Assembly (NCBI RefSeq): GCF_003352085.1
Contig: NZ_CP025804.1
Span: 372,001 to 436,000, forward strand
Origin: Sulfitobacter sp. SK012
Lineage (GTDB): Bacteria; Pseudomonadota; Alphaproteobacteria; Rhodobacterales; Rhodobacteraceae
DNA: 64,000 nt
Direction: 5' to 3'
Under the pieces are notes generated by a model, which saw only the letters and a list, made by a program, of their open reading frames with translations, ran no database searches and was not told the origin of the DNA. This document shows positions 18,997 through 27,668 of this stretch, piece by piece; within the stretch, counting starts at the first letter, position 1; every line of letters begins with the position of its first letter. A program made the position numbers and the translations under genes.

Positions 18997-20329
18997 GGGT
19001 CATTCCTGGCACCAATAGTGATGGCACCACGCGGCTTAGATGTGTGCGCGCATCGTTGGCTGGCACGAGGTTGCGTAGCATATCGCGCAAATTTCCCGCG
19101 ATTGTGCATTCGTTGACAGCGTGCGTGACCTCGCCATTTTCGACCCAAAGTCCCGCTGCACCACGCGAATAGTCGCCGGTGTTGGGGTTGATTGTCGATC
19201 CTATCATCGACGTCACCAACAGCCCGGTGCCCATGTCGCGGATAAGGTCTGCGCGGCTGGCAGATCCTTGGGTCAGGGCCACGTTCCAGTTCGTAGGCGA
19301 TGGACCAGATCCGGTGCCGCGCGCGGCGTTACCGGTAGATGAAAGGCCAAGCTGCCGAGCCGTCGACAGATCTAGCGTCCAGCCTTGCAGGATCCCGTCT
19401 TCAACGATCACCCGCTGGTTGGTCGGCAGGCCTTCGCCGTCAAAGGGCCGGCTACCGGCGGTGCGTGGCCGGTGCGGATCCTCAATGAGTGACATCCCGG
19501 CGGGCAAGACATCTTCGCCCATCGCACTGCGAAGAAACGATGCGCCGCGGGTAACAGAACTGCCGTTGATCGCGCCCAAGAGGTGACCGATCAATGTGGA
19601 TGATACCCGTTCGTCAAAAAGCACAGGGTAGCTGCCGGTAGGGGGTTTGCATGCATCAAGACGCGCCAAGGCCCGTTCGCCTGCATTGCGCCCAATTTCT
19701 TCGGCTGTGCGCAGATCAGCCTGAAAGATGCGGCTGTCGCCATCGTAATCGCGCTCCATCCCCGTGCCGATTCCTGCAATCGCCACACAACTCAGCGCGC
19801 GGCCCGTACGGCGATATCCGCCGGAAAACCCGTTGCTGGCTTCAAGGTGAACGGAACGTTCGTCGTAAACAGCACTGGCAGATTGCACTTGGCTCACGCC
19901 TTTTACGGCGAGCCCTGCGGCCTCGGCGCGGGCGGCGTCTTCTTGTAGGACAGCGGGATCGGGCTCGGGTGCAGGATCAAACAATTCAAGCGCATCCAAA
20001 TCCCACGACGTACTCAGCTGATCAGGATCAGCCAGACCGGCAAAAGCATCCTCTGGGGCCTCGCGGGCCATGGCGACGGCCCGCTCTGCCATTTCCAAAA
20101 CCGTTGCAGCTGAAGTGTTGGAGGCAGAAACAACCGCCACCCGCTGGCCAACAAAAACGCGCAGCCCGATGTCGGTACTTTCCTCGCGCTCGGCTTGTTC
20201 CAACGCACCTGCGCGCACATCAACGGACACGGCCGTGCCGCGTACAGCCATCGCATCAGCGCTGTCTGCACCGGCCTTGCGGGCAGCCTGCAAAAGCGAT
20301 CCGGTCAGTGTATCAAGGCGTTGGCTCAT
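18983..20329 (-). CDS. pmbA: TldD/PmbA family metalloprotease subunit
   Basis: The 448-residue PmbA (TldE) partner, which with TldD forms a heterodimeric protease that cleaves unfolded peptides and processes some microcins and CcdA. The family regions are visible: N-terminal beta-alpha domain (AVSVDVRAGALEQAEREEST, GLRVFVGQR), central TGSYPVLFDERVSSTLIGHLLGA, and the C-terminal GTGLLVTSMIGSTINPNTGDYSRGAAG. As is normal for PmbA, the zinc motif HExxxH of TldD is absent, so activity needs a TldD encoded elsewhere. Confidence 0.94.
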   Translation of the reverse strand: MSQRLDTLTGSLLQAARKAGADSADAMAVRGTAVSVDVRAGALEQAEREESTDIGLRVFVGQRVAVVSASNTSAATVLEMAERAVAMAREAPEDAFAGLADPDQLSTSWDLDALELFDPAPEPDPAVLQEDAARAEAAGLAVKGVSQVQSASAVYDERSVHLEASNGFSGGYRRTGRALSCVAIAGIGTGMERDYDGDSRIFQADLRTAEEIGRNAGERALARLDACKPPTGSYPVLFDERVSSTLIGHLLGAINGSSVTRGASFLRSAMGEDVLPAGMSLIEDPHRPRTAGSRPFDGEGLPTNQRVIVEDGILQGWTLDLSTARQLGLSSTGNAARGTGSGPSPTNWNVALTQGSASRADLIRDMGTGLLVTSMIGSTINPNTGDYSRGAAGLWVENGEVTHAVNECTIAGNLRDMLRNLVPANDARTHLSRVVPSLLVPGMTLAGS

Positions 20330-20415
20330 GGGGGAGTTCCTGTTCGGGGTTGGGTATCAGGTAGCGTTGCGGCCGCCTTACTGCAAGGCACCGTCCTAAA
20401 ATGACTGAGTGCATC

Positions 20416-20444
20416 AAAAAGGGCGGCACCAATGGCCGCCCCTT
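20416..20444 (-). terminator. rho-independent terminator after the DUF2125 gene
   Basis: On the minus strand GGGCGGC, seven-base loop, GCCGCCC, then TTTTT. It lies 20-50 bases downstream of the DUF2125 stop. Confidence 0.82.
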
Positions 20445-20466
20445 TCGAGCAATTCAATATGCCGCG

Positions 20467-22002
20467 TTATTTGATCCGCTGGCCGTTTGCGAGCACCTGA
20501 CCCTCGTTGGTGAACTCGATCGTGGAGTTCAACGTATCAGGTGTATCACCAGGTACCGCAAAAAGGCCCATCATCATGCGCGCGCCCATAGCCTGGTCTT
20601 CTGGGACGAAGCCCATCGCAACCAGCTTGTCCAACAACCCGTTACCGCCAAGCAGCGACAGATTAATCGCTCCAATTGGTTTTGGGATGCCAGGGAAGGT
20701 CACCTTATCTGTGTTGTCAAAGGTCACATCGCCGGTGCCGGTAAGTTTGGCCCCAACAGCGTCCAACACCAGTGAATTGATCTTGAGCGCATCAATTTCA
20801 GCAGGCTGTGCACCAGCTGCTGCCATTTGTTCGGCCGCTTTTTGGTCCAGCAAATCAAACAACAATTTGGCCTTGCCGGACATGTCCAACACAAGCGTTG
20901 CCGGGTCCCGTGGCAGTTGGCCTGAAGGATCGAAAAGCCCCCAGAGTATGTCCGACATTTCGAACTCGGTGAGGTTGAACGCCATGGCAAAATCCTGTGG
21001 CGTGTCTGACTTTGCCAGCGGCATTTGCATGCGGAACCCGTTCGACGCAATGCTTGCCGTGATCGGGAACGGGAAACTTGCGAATGTTGCGTTCATCTCA
21101 ATGCTCTGTTTGTCGCCTGCGTAGATGATCCCTGTGTTGTCCATTTTGGCGCTGAAATTGCCGCCGCCAGCTTTAGCATCAATGGTGCCGCCCCCATTGG
21201 CGGGGTCTTCGACAACTATTGCTGTGGCTCCTGCGCCAAACTCAAAATTACCGTCAAAGGCAAACCCTGAATCCAGCAGGGCTTTGACGTCTGATGCATC
21301 CACGAGGCCGCGCGGGATCGTGCTTTGTCCGGCAAAGCTAACGCCTGCGGTCTGGCCTTTGATCCGTGCGCTGTTTGGCTCTTCTGGCGGTTTGACAAAG
21401 AACTCATAGCTAACGGGACCTGTGGTGATGCTTTGTTGATAATCACGCAGATCGCCGCCGGACGTTACTGTTGTTGAGACGATATCGGCGACACTTACCA
21501 TGATTTTGGCGTTGCCTTCGCCGTAGACTTTGCCGTCGGCCTTCAATTCAACAAGCGCCAAACCAAAGCTGTCGGCGCTATAGTCGTAGGTCAGGTTTTC
21601 CAAAGTCCCACTGGCCACCATGTTCTGACCGGATTGGGTGTAGTTAAACGCTAAGGATACAGGGTGCTGCACATCCGGCGAGACGATATCCACCGTCATT
21701 GGCATCATATCGGGCATAATAATGTTTACGGACCCATCCCCATTTTCGGTAAAGGTCATGCTGCCCAGTGAAAGCGTCATCGTGCCCGCGTCATCACCCA
21801 TACCCGCATTGATGCGGATATCATTCACGATCAGCTGTCCGCCACTTGCGGCCTCATCGGCGGTAATTTTGTATCCCATGCCCTGCATGTAGTCGCGCCA
21901 ATCGCCCCAAACTTCGGCGGCTGTGACGTCCGCATGGGCGGCGGGACCAAACAGAACCAGCGCAAGGGCGGCTGCAGAGGCGAACGAACGAAACGGCTTC
22001 AT
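20467..22002 (-). CDS. exported DUF2125 domain protein
   Basis: A 511-residue protein with a signal peptide (about 1-24, ending in PAAHA), then a beta-rich chain with repeated short strands and few cysteines. The DUF2125 pattern is seen in the N-terminal WGDWRDYMQGMGYKITADEA and the C-terminal GAINLSLLGGNGLLDKLVAMGF and GLFAVPGDTPDTLNSTIEF. The fold resembles periplasmic AsmA/lipid-transfer-like beta proteins, but this is only an impression. An AAAGGAT site precedes the ATG and a strong terminator follows. The role is unknown. Confidence 0.87.
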   Translation of the reverse strand: MKPFRSFASAAALALVLFGPAAHADVTAAEVWGDWRDYMQGMGYKITADEAASGGQLIVNDIRINAGMGDDAGTMTLSLGSMTFTENGDGSVNIIMPDMMPMTVDIVSPDVQHPVSLAFNYTQSGQNMVASGTLENLTYDYSADSFGLALVELKADGKVYGEGNAKIMVSVADIVSTTVTSGGDLRDYQQSITTGPVSYEFFVKPPEEPNSARIKGQTAGVSFAGQSTIPRGLVDASDVKALLDSGFAFDGNFEFGAGATAIVVEDPANGGGTIDAKAGGGNFSAKMDNTGIIYAGDKQSIEMNATFASFPFPITASIASNGFRMQMPLAKSDTPQDFAMAFNLTEFEMSDILWGLFDPSGQLPRDPATLVLDMSGKAKLLFDLLDQKAAEQMAAAGAQPAEIDALKINSLVLDAVGAKLTGTGDVTFDNTDKVTFPGIPKPIGAINLSLLGGNGLLDKLVAMGFVPEDQAMGARMMMGLFAVPGDTPDTLNSTIEFTNEGQVLANGQRIK

Positions 22003-22140
22003 CTAATTATCCTTTGGGCGTAAATTTTCCCGGCCAGAGTCCGCCAAAGGCAACCGGGCGTCAAGGGGTAGGGGTGGCCCCACACAGATGCCTGCGTTAC
22101 TTAGCTCGAAACGAAATCACGTGGATTTGGAGTGCACCGC

Positions 22141-22890
22141 ATGGATATGACGGTAAAAACAGTTCTTATTACGGGCGCAAGCCGGGGGATTGGGGCAGAA
22201 ACCGCGCGGATTTTCGCGCAAGCCGGGGCAAATGTTGCTCTTCTGGCCCGTTCGCAGGATGCAATTGCGGAGTTGGCAGGCGAAATTGGACCGAAAGCCA
22301 TCGCGATCCCCTGCAATGTTGCGCGTATCTCTGAAGTAGCGGCGGCGGTTGAGTTGACCGTGCAAGCCTTCGGAAGCCTCGATGTGCTGATCAACAACGC
22401 AGGCGTGCTTGAACCCATCGCGCATATTGCAGACGTAGATCCCGATGCATGGGCTCAGGTGATCGACATAAACGTGAAGGGCGTCTTCAACGGCATCCGC
22501 ACAGTTTTGCCGGTGATGAAGGCACAAGGCGGTGGAACGGTCCTGACCATAAGTTCTGGCGCTGCACATGGCCCGATCGAAGCATGGAGCCACTACTGCG
22601 CCTCAAAGGCTGCTGTGAATATGCTGAACCGTTGTCTGGACAAAGAAGAAGGCGAACACGGTATCCGAGCGATTGGGCTTTCGCCCGGAACAGTCGCCAC
22701 TCAGATGCAGCGCGACATCAAAGCATCCGGCATCAACCCGATCAGCAAACTGGCGTGGGAAGACCACATTCCCGCAGACTGGCCAGCCCGTTGTCTGCTG
22801 TGGATGTGCGGCCCTGAGGCGGACCGGTTCTGTGGCGACGAAATCTCGCTCCGCGATGAGGACATTCGCCGCGCCGTGGGCTTGATATGA
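22141..22890 (+). CDS. short-chain dehydrogenase/reductase
   Basis: Classical SDR of about 249 residues. The cofactor motif GASRGIGAET lies near residues 12-21, NNAG follows at about 86-89, and the Ser-Tyr-Lys catalytic set is present (SSGAAH serine, then YCASKAA). The last base of an N-terminal strand suggests either NAD or NADP; no basic residue is decisive. The ATG at 22141 has a GGAG site about nine bases upstream. The stop overlaps the start of a crotonase-like gene, so the two may act in one acyl-CoA or ketone pathway. Confidence 0.9.
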   Translation: MDMTVKTVLITGASRGIGAETARIFAQAGANVALLARSQDAIAELAGEIGPKAIAIPCNVARISEVAAAVELTVQAFGSLDVLINNAGVLEPIAHIADVDPDAWAQVIDINVKGVFNGIRTVLPVMKAQGGGTVLTISSGAAHGPIEAWSHYCASKAAVNMLNRCLDKEEGEHGIRAIGLSPGTVATQMQRDIKASGINPISKLAWEDHIPADWPARCLLWMCGPEADRFCGDEISLRDEDIRRAVGLI

Positions 22891-23495
22891 TCCAGCTGAC
22901 GAAGGATGGCGGGGTCTGGAAGGTCACACTGGCCCGTCCGGACAAGGCCAATGCGTTAACAGAAGATATGCTGCGCCAACTGGTGGATATCATGTCATCT
23001 GCGCATGAGGCCCGCGCCGTTATCCTGACCGGCACTGGTCGTATTTTTAGCGCGGGTGCGGATCTGGATGCGGCGCGTGCTGGTTTGGCCACATCGGGTC
23101 TGTGGGAGGCGCTTTCTGGTGCGATCGCCGGGTTGCCGGGTCTTTCGGTTACCGCTCTAAATGGCACGCTAGCCGGCGGGGCGATGGGCATGGCGCTTGC
23201 CTGCGACCTGCGCATTGCGGTGCCTGAAGCGCGGTTTTTCTATCCGGTGATGAAACTGGGGTTCTTGCCGCAGCCCAGTGACCCCATGCGCATGTCGGCG
23301 CTCATTGGCCCGGCCCGCACCAAGCTGATCCTAATGGGTGGTCAGAAAATCAACGCCGAAGAGGCGTTAAGTTTTGGATTGATTGACCGGATCGTGCCTG
23401 CAGACGACTTGTTGGCTCACGCAAATGCGCTCGCAACTGATACCATCGCGGCAAAGCCGGAAATCGCGCATCAAATCAAGACGATGTGCCAATAG
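22887..23495 (+). CDS. enoyl-CoA hydratase/isomerase (crotonase) family, short form
   Basis: A 202-residue crotonase-fold protein, about 50 residues shorter than typical hydratases because the C-terminal helices are missing. The CoA and oxyanion-hole regions are present (FSAGADLDAAR, LAGGAMGMALACDLRIAV). The usual catalytic glutamates are not evident: the position after ARFFYP is Val instead of Glu, and the following GIIPGGGG-type loop reads GFLPQPSD. The reaction may therefore not be hydration; isomerase, hydrolase or decarboxylase activities occur in this superfamily. It starts as ATGA over the SDR stop. Confidence 0.85.
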   Translation: MIQLTKDGGVWKVTLARPDKANALTEDMLRQLVDIMSSAHEARAVILTGTGRIFSAGADLDAARAGLATSGLWEALSGAIAGLPGLSVTALNGTLAGGAMGMALACDLRIAVPEARFFYPVMKLGFLPQPSDPMRMSALIGPARTKLILMGGQKINAEEALSFGLIDRIVPADDLLAHANALATDTIAAKPEIAHQIKTMCQ

Positions 23496-23499
23496 TTAC

Positions 23500-23574
23500 C
23501 TAGATCAGTGGGATTATCGGCACGTCGCAAGCCGCCAACAACAAAAGGCTTGTGAGGATTGCGATCATGCGCAT
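23500..23574 (-). CDS. 24-residue lipoprotein-like peptide
   Basis: A very short frame. It encodes a basic start (MRMIAIL), a hydrophobic stretch and a lipobox LAAC at residues 13-16, leaving a mature lipidated tail of only nine residues (CDVPIIPLI). A good ribosome binding site (TGGAGCAG) sits about seven bases before the ATG. Signal, lipobox and ribosome site together support a real gene, as in other tiny bacterial lipoproteins. It lies in the gap between the crotonase gene and mscS, on the opposite strand. No function is known to me. Confidence 0.6.
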   Translation of the reverse strand: MRMIAILTSLLLLAACDVPIIPLI

Positions 23575-23707
23575 GAAACTGCTCCATTCTGGTATTTTTC
23601 ACGAGCATCGGCGCTGAACACCGCAGCGTCAAGGCAGCGCGGGCCTTGATCCTTTTGCAGCGGGCATGCAAGAGAATGGGATCAATCACAACCGGGGCAA
23701 GCGCCAC

Positions 23708-25039
23708 ATGGAATTTGATCTCTCTACCCAACCAGAAATCGTCCAGCAAATCGCTGGATACGGTGTGCAAGGGTATGAGCTTGCTAAAGTTTGGCTGCTG
23801 AGCCCCGAAGCATGGTCACAGTTTGGTCTGCTGGTCGGCGCATATCTGCTGGCAGTTTTTGCGACCCGCCGCTTGCGTCCCGCGCTGGCACGGCTGATCG
23901 ATCCGGGTGACAAGAACAGTATGTTCTCGCCGGGCCGGTTGTTTGTCCTGCGTTTCCTGCCGCTGCTCCTCCCGATTTTGGCTTATGCGTTTACCGGCAT
24001 CGGCGAACAGATCGTCCGGTCGATCTTTGACAGTGGCACGGTGATCGCCTTTGGCAAACGCGTGTTCTTGTTCCTCGCTGCCCGTGCGTTGGTGCGCGAC
24101 ATCGTGACCGATCCGTTCTTGCAGTTGCTTGGCCGTTTCATCCTGATCCCAATTGTAGCGCTCTATGCGGTGGGGCTGTTGGATATTGTGACGCTTAAGT
24201 TGACGGAAACAACTGTAGGCGTTGGGAATATCAGCTTTTCGGCCATTACCGTTGTCCGTGGGATCATCGCTGGTTCATTGCTGTTCTGGTTGGGGCAATG
24301 GTCTAACAGCCAGAGTGCTGCGATGATTAAACAGCAGGAAATGCGCCCGTCCATCCGGCAGCTGCTGATTAAAACGGTTGAATTCGCAATCTTTGCCGTC
24401 GCCTTCCTGCTCTTGATGAACATCATGGGCATCAATCTGGGCGCACTTGCGGTCATGGGTGGCGCGATTGGTGTTGGCCTCGGTTTTGGCCTGCAAAAGA
24501 TCGCGTCGAACTTCATTTCCGGTGTGATCTTGTTGATCGAGGGCCAAGCGACGGTCGGTGATTATGTCGAACTCGACGGGGGTGAAGCAGGCACGATTGT
24601 CAAAATGTTGGCCCGTGCAGCGATCCTTGAGACCCCTGATGGCCGTTGGGTTGTGGTCCCGAACGAAGATTTCATCACGACACGTGTGGTCAATTATTCC
24701 GATTCAGGTTCTGCCAACCGCTATGAAGCGCCGTTTTCAGTTAGCTACGACACCGACATCAACTTGATTCCACCGCTGATCGAAGCAGCCGTGGCTAAAC
24801 ACCCAGAAGTACTGGACCTGCCTTATCCTCCTGATTGCGAGCTGCGCGGCTTTGGTGACAACGGCATCGATTTCGCAGTGGAATTTTGGGTCAACGGGAT
24901 CGACGATGGGCCTAATAAATATACCTCTGACGTTCTGTTTCTTGTCTGGAATGCGCTGAAAGAGGCCAATATCGAAATCCCCTATCCGCAGCGCGTGGTC
25001 GAAATCAAAGGCGGCCTGCCCGCCGGGATCGCATCATGA
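23708..25039 (+). CDS. mechanosensitive ion channel, MscS family
   Basis: Inner-membrane channel of 443 residues that releases solutes on hypo-osmotic shock. Several N-terminal membrane segments precede the pore helix, which has the Gly/Ala-packed pattern of MscS (GALAVMGGAIGVGLGFGLQ at about 250-268), followed by KIASNFISGVILLIE and the beta domain (VGDYVELDG...VPNEDFITTRVVNYS). The C-terminal part is the alpha-beta vestibule. It has more membrane segments than E. coli MscS (three), like MscM-type relatives. The start is the ATG of MEFDLSTQ; the upstream 14 codons lack support. Its stop overlaps the next gene as ATGA. Confidence 0.93.
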   Translation: MEFDLSTQPEIVQQIAGYGVQGYELAKVWLLSPEAWSQFGLLVGAYLLAVFATRRLRPALARLIDPGDKNSMFSPGRLFVLRFLPLLLPILAYAFTGIGEQIVRSIFDSGTVIAFGKRVFLFLAARALVRDIVTDPFLQLLGRFILIPIVALYAVGLLDIVTLKLTETTVGVGNISFSAITVVRGIIAGSLLFWLGQWSNSQSAAMIKQQEMRPSIRQLLIKTVEFAIFAVAFLLLMNIMGINLGALAVMGGAIGVGLGFGLQKIASNFISGVILLIEGQATVGDYVELDGGEAGTIVKMLARAAILETPDGRWVVVPNEDFITTRVVNYSDSGSANRYEAPFSVSYDTDINLIPPLIEAAVAKHPEVLDLPYPPDCELRGFGDNGIDFAVEFWVNGIDDGPNKYTSDVLFLVWNALKEANIEIPYPQRVVEIKGGLPAGIAS

Positions 25040-26223
25040 AGCGCGCAGTGGTCATAGGTGCTGGCCCCGCTGGGTTGATGGCTGCCCTTCGGATGGCACA
25101 AGCCGGACTTGCCGTCACCATCTGTGAGGCGAAACCGTCCGTTGGGCGTAAATTCTTGATGGCTGGCAAATCTGGCTTGAACCTTACCAAAGCCGAATCC
25201 CCTGAGATTTTCCATGCGGCCTTTGCCGAAAGCGAAGTGCCTTTGCGCCCGATCTTGGAAGCTTTTGACGCCAAAGCTGTGCAAGAATGGGCCACGGCGT
25301 TGGGGCAGACGCTTTTCACAGGTACGACAGGCCGGGTGTTTCCCCAAGCGATGAAAGCCTCGCCGCTTTTGCGCGCTTGGTTGGGGCAATTAGCTGATCT
25401 GGGCGTCGAGATACACACCCGCTGGCGTTGGTTGGGCTGGGAAGGCGCGGACCTTGCGTTTGATACGGCCACAGGCCCTCAAACGCTGACTGCTGATGTC
25501 GCCGTGCTGGCGCTTGGCGGGTCCAGCTGGGCGCGGCTTGGTTCTGATGGGGCATGGGCAGATATTCTGGGCAGCGCGGGCGTTGGACTGACGTCATTTG
25601 CCCCGGCCAATGCGGGCCTAATCGTGCCGTGGACAGACCACATGGTACCTCACGTTGGCACCGCACTTAAGGGTATCGCGCTCAGCAGTGGACAATACAC
25701 TTCGCGGGGCGAGGCCGTGTTGTCGCGCGCTGGGCTCGAGGGCGGTGGTGTTTATTCTGTGTCGCGCGGCGTACGTGAAGGTGCACCGTTGGTCATTGAT
25801 CTGTTGCCGGATCAGCCCCTGGATGTCTTGATTGCAAAGCTCTCAAAGCCTCGTAGTAAGGCGACCCTTTCGACTGTGTTGCGCAAAGCGCTCAAACTTG
25901 ATCCGGCCAAGGCGGCTCTTTTGCGCGAAATGGCGCATCCGCTGCCCGCCGATCCAAACGCGCTGGCACGGCTGATTAAAGGGCTGAACATCCGCCACGG
26001 GGGCCTTGCCCCGCTGGATGAAGCGATCTCTACCGCGGGTGGGGTCGCTTGGAATGCTCTGGACGAAACCTTGATGCTGAACGCGCGACCGGGTGTATTT
26101 GTTGCCGGTGAAATGCTGGATTGGGAAGCGCCAACCGGCGGCTATCTTATCTCAGCTTGTCTGGCCACTGGCGCATGGTCCGGGCAGCATGCGGCTTTGA
26201 TGGCTCAGTCCGCGCGGGACTGA
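25036..26223 (+). CDS. NAD(P)/FAD-dependent oxidoreductase, HI0933 family (TIGR03862)
   Basis: Flavoprotein of 395 residues. The Rossmann motif is at residues 6-12 (GAGPAGLMAA). The BaiN/HI0933-type signatures are present: VGRKFLMAGKSGLNLTKAE near 36-54, LGGSSWARLGSDG, and the C-terminal GVFVAGEMLDWEAPTGGYLISACLATG. Some relatives (BaiN) reduce steroid double bonds; this subfamily is mostly uncharacterised. It overlaps the mscS stop as ATGA, a linkage with no obvious functional reason. Confidence 0.9.
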   Translation: MKRAVVIGAGPAGLMAALRMAQAGLAVTICEAKPSVGRKFLMAGKSGLNLTKAESPEIFHAAFAESEVPLRPILEAFDAKAVQEWATALGQTLFTGTTGRVFPQAMKASPLLRAWLGQLADLGVEIHTRWRWLGWEGADLAFDTATGPQTLTADVAVLALGGSSWARLGSDGAWADILGSAGVGLTSFAPANAGLIVPWTDHMVPHVGTALKGIALSSGQYTSRGEAVLSRAGLEGGGVYSVSRGVREGAPLVIDLLPDQPLDVLIAKLSKPRSKATLSTVLRKALKLDPAKAALLREMAHPLPADPNALARLIKGLNIRHGGLAPLDEAISTAGGVAWNALDETLMLNARPGVFVAGEMLDWEAPTGGYLISACLATGAWSGQHAALMAQSARD

Positions 26224-26795
26224 GCGGCTTTAAACGCTGGCCGCTCACGCATCTCCTTGGCCCAAAGGTTGAGCTTGTTATCAACCCGTGGAAAGCCCGC
26301 GCCGATCGACCAGTTGATACAATGTACGGCCAGGAGATCGGGTACAGTGATCTGGTCACCCATCAGGAATGGTCCATTCAGCCGCGCTGATAGAAGATCC
26401 GCAGAGCGCAAGAATTCAGCCTTCAGACTGTCTTTGATCTCCGGAACCCGCTGATCTTTGGGAAAGACGAAACTATGCTTGGCCGCTGCCCACAGGACCG
26501 CGTCAAATTCATCAATGAGCCAAAACAGCGAGGCGTCTTGGTGCGCGCGGGCCGGAGTGCCGGCAGGTGCTGTCAGTTGGCCGTGCTTATCAGCAAGGTA
26601 TTGCATGATTGCGACTGAATCAGTCAGCACGTCATCGCCGTCTTTCATGGCGGGCACCTTGCCTGTGGGGTTGTACTTCATGGCTTCTTCTGACCGGGGT
26701 GCCGCAGGGCTATGCTCATAAGAGAGACCCAATTCCTCAAGCATCCACATGACGCGAAATGCGCGTGATTTGACGGCGCCGATAACGGTATACAT
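26205..26795 (-). CDS. glutathione S-transferase family protein
   Basis: A 196-residue GST with an N-terminal thioredoxin-like domain (MYTVIGAVKSRAFRVMWMLEELG, then KVPAMKDGDDVLTDSVAIMQYLAD with the gamma-glutamyl-binding Asp-Ser) and a C-terminal helical domain. The start is the ATG of MYTVIG. Its 3' end overlaps the 3' end of the convergent flavoprotein gene by 19 bases. The catalytic residue is probably Ser/Arg in the GAVKSRAFR loop; the substrate is unknown. Confidence 0.9.
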   Translation of the reverse strand: MYTVIGAVKSRAFRVMWMLEELGLSYEHSPAAPRSEEAMKYNPTGKVPAMKDGDDVLTDSVAIMQYLADKHGQLTAPAGTPARAHQDASLFWLIDEFDAVLWAAAKHSFVFPKDQRVPEIKDSLKAEFLRSADLLSARLNGPFLMGDQITVPDLLAVHCINWSIGAGFPRVDNKLNLWAKEMRERPAFKAAQSRAD

Positions 26796-26994
26796 GAGCG
26801 TAAGTCCTTTGTTGATTGGCCACAGCACAACTAGGGGCTGAGCCGCATTTGCGAGAACAAGCGCTGATCACAAGCTCGAATGCAAGGCGTTCTTGTCGGC
26901 GGCGGCCCGCCAATATGGCACCGCGATGTATACAATTTGTCGTAAAACACCTAGAGCCTCAAAATATTGTTAGATTTCAACGTAGGATCAGTTG

Positions 26995-27666
26995 ATGCCA
27001 GTGACTGCCCCCGGAATTCCTGAGACGCTCCTGATCGACAGCAGGGGCGGTGTCTACCGCCACAATGTTGTGACCAATGAAACAACGTTAATCCGTGACT
27101 ATTCATTGTCCTGAACGGATATCGCCGTTACGCCCAACGGCGGCGTTTATGCGGTCACAAACAGCGGTCTCTACCAGCTCAACCTTGAACGGGGGACATC
27201 AACACTCCTACGTAGCTTGTCGGCTTCACCCAACGGCTTGGCCTCAGATGGGGGCGGAAATCTCTATATTGGGTACGCCTTTAGCAGTCAGATCGACATC
27301 GCAAGGACCAACGGCAGTGTATTTGGCGGAAGTGGTAATGACACCATCTTTGGGTCTGCAGGGGATGACTACGTTCGTGGCGGAGCAGGCAACGATTCGA
27401 TCTTTGGTGGTGCTGGTGCTGATACGTTCGTCTTTGGTTTGGCCGATGGCGATGACCGTGTCTTTTCTTCTGTGACCCAAGATCGTCTCAGACTGGACGA
27501 CGCGCTGTGGGCTGGAAACCTGACCGAAGCACAGGTTTTGTCCAATTTCGGTTCAGTTTCTGGATCCAACTATGTGCTGGAATTTGACCAAGGCGATAGC
27601 ATCATTTTGGAAAGAGCGGGTTCTGCGAGCCAGGCCGAACTGTTAGGATTTATCGAAATTTTCTAG
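26995..27666 (+). pseudogene. RTX calcium-repeat protein with in-frame TGA, probably decayed
   Basis: One frame of 224 codons runs from an ATG at 26995 (MPVTAPGIPETLLIDS) through a TGA at 27112-27114 to a TAG at 27664. Before the stop the sequence reads like a beta-propeller blade (GGVYRHNVVTNETTLIRD); directly after it TDIAVTPNGGVYAVTNS continues the same fold, so TGG to TGA is the simplest explanation. The C-terminal half has RTX nonapeptides (GGSGNDTIF, GSAGDDYVR, GGAGNDSIF, GGAGADTFVF) and a typical secretion-domain ending. The switch from propeller to RTX is abrupt, so an internal deletion is also likely. A start after the stop (27217) would give only a 149-residue RTX remnant. Confidence 0.7.
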
Positions 27667-27668
27667 AG

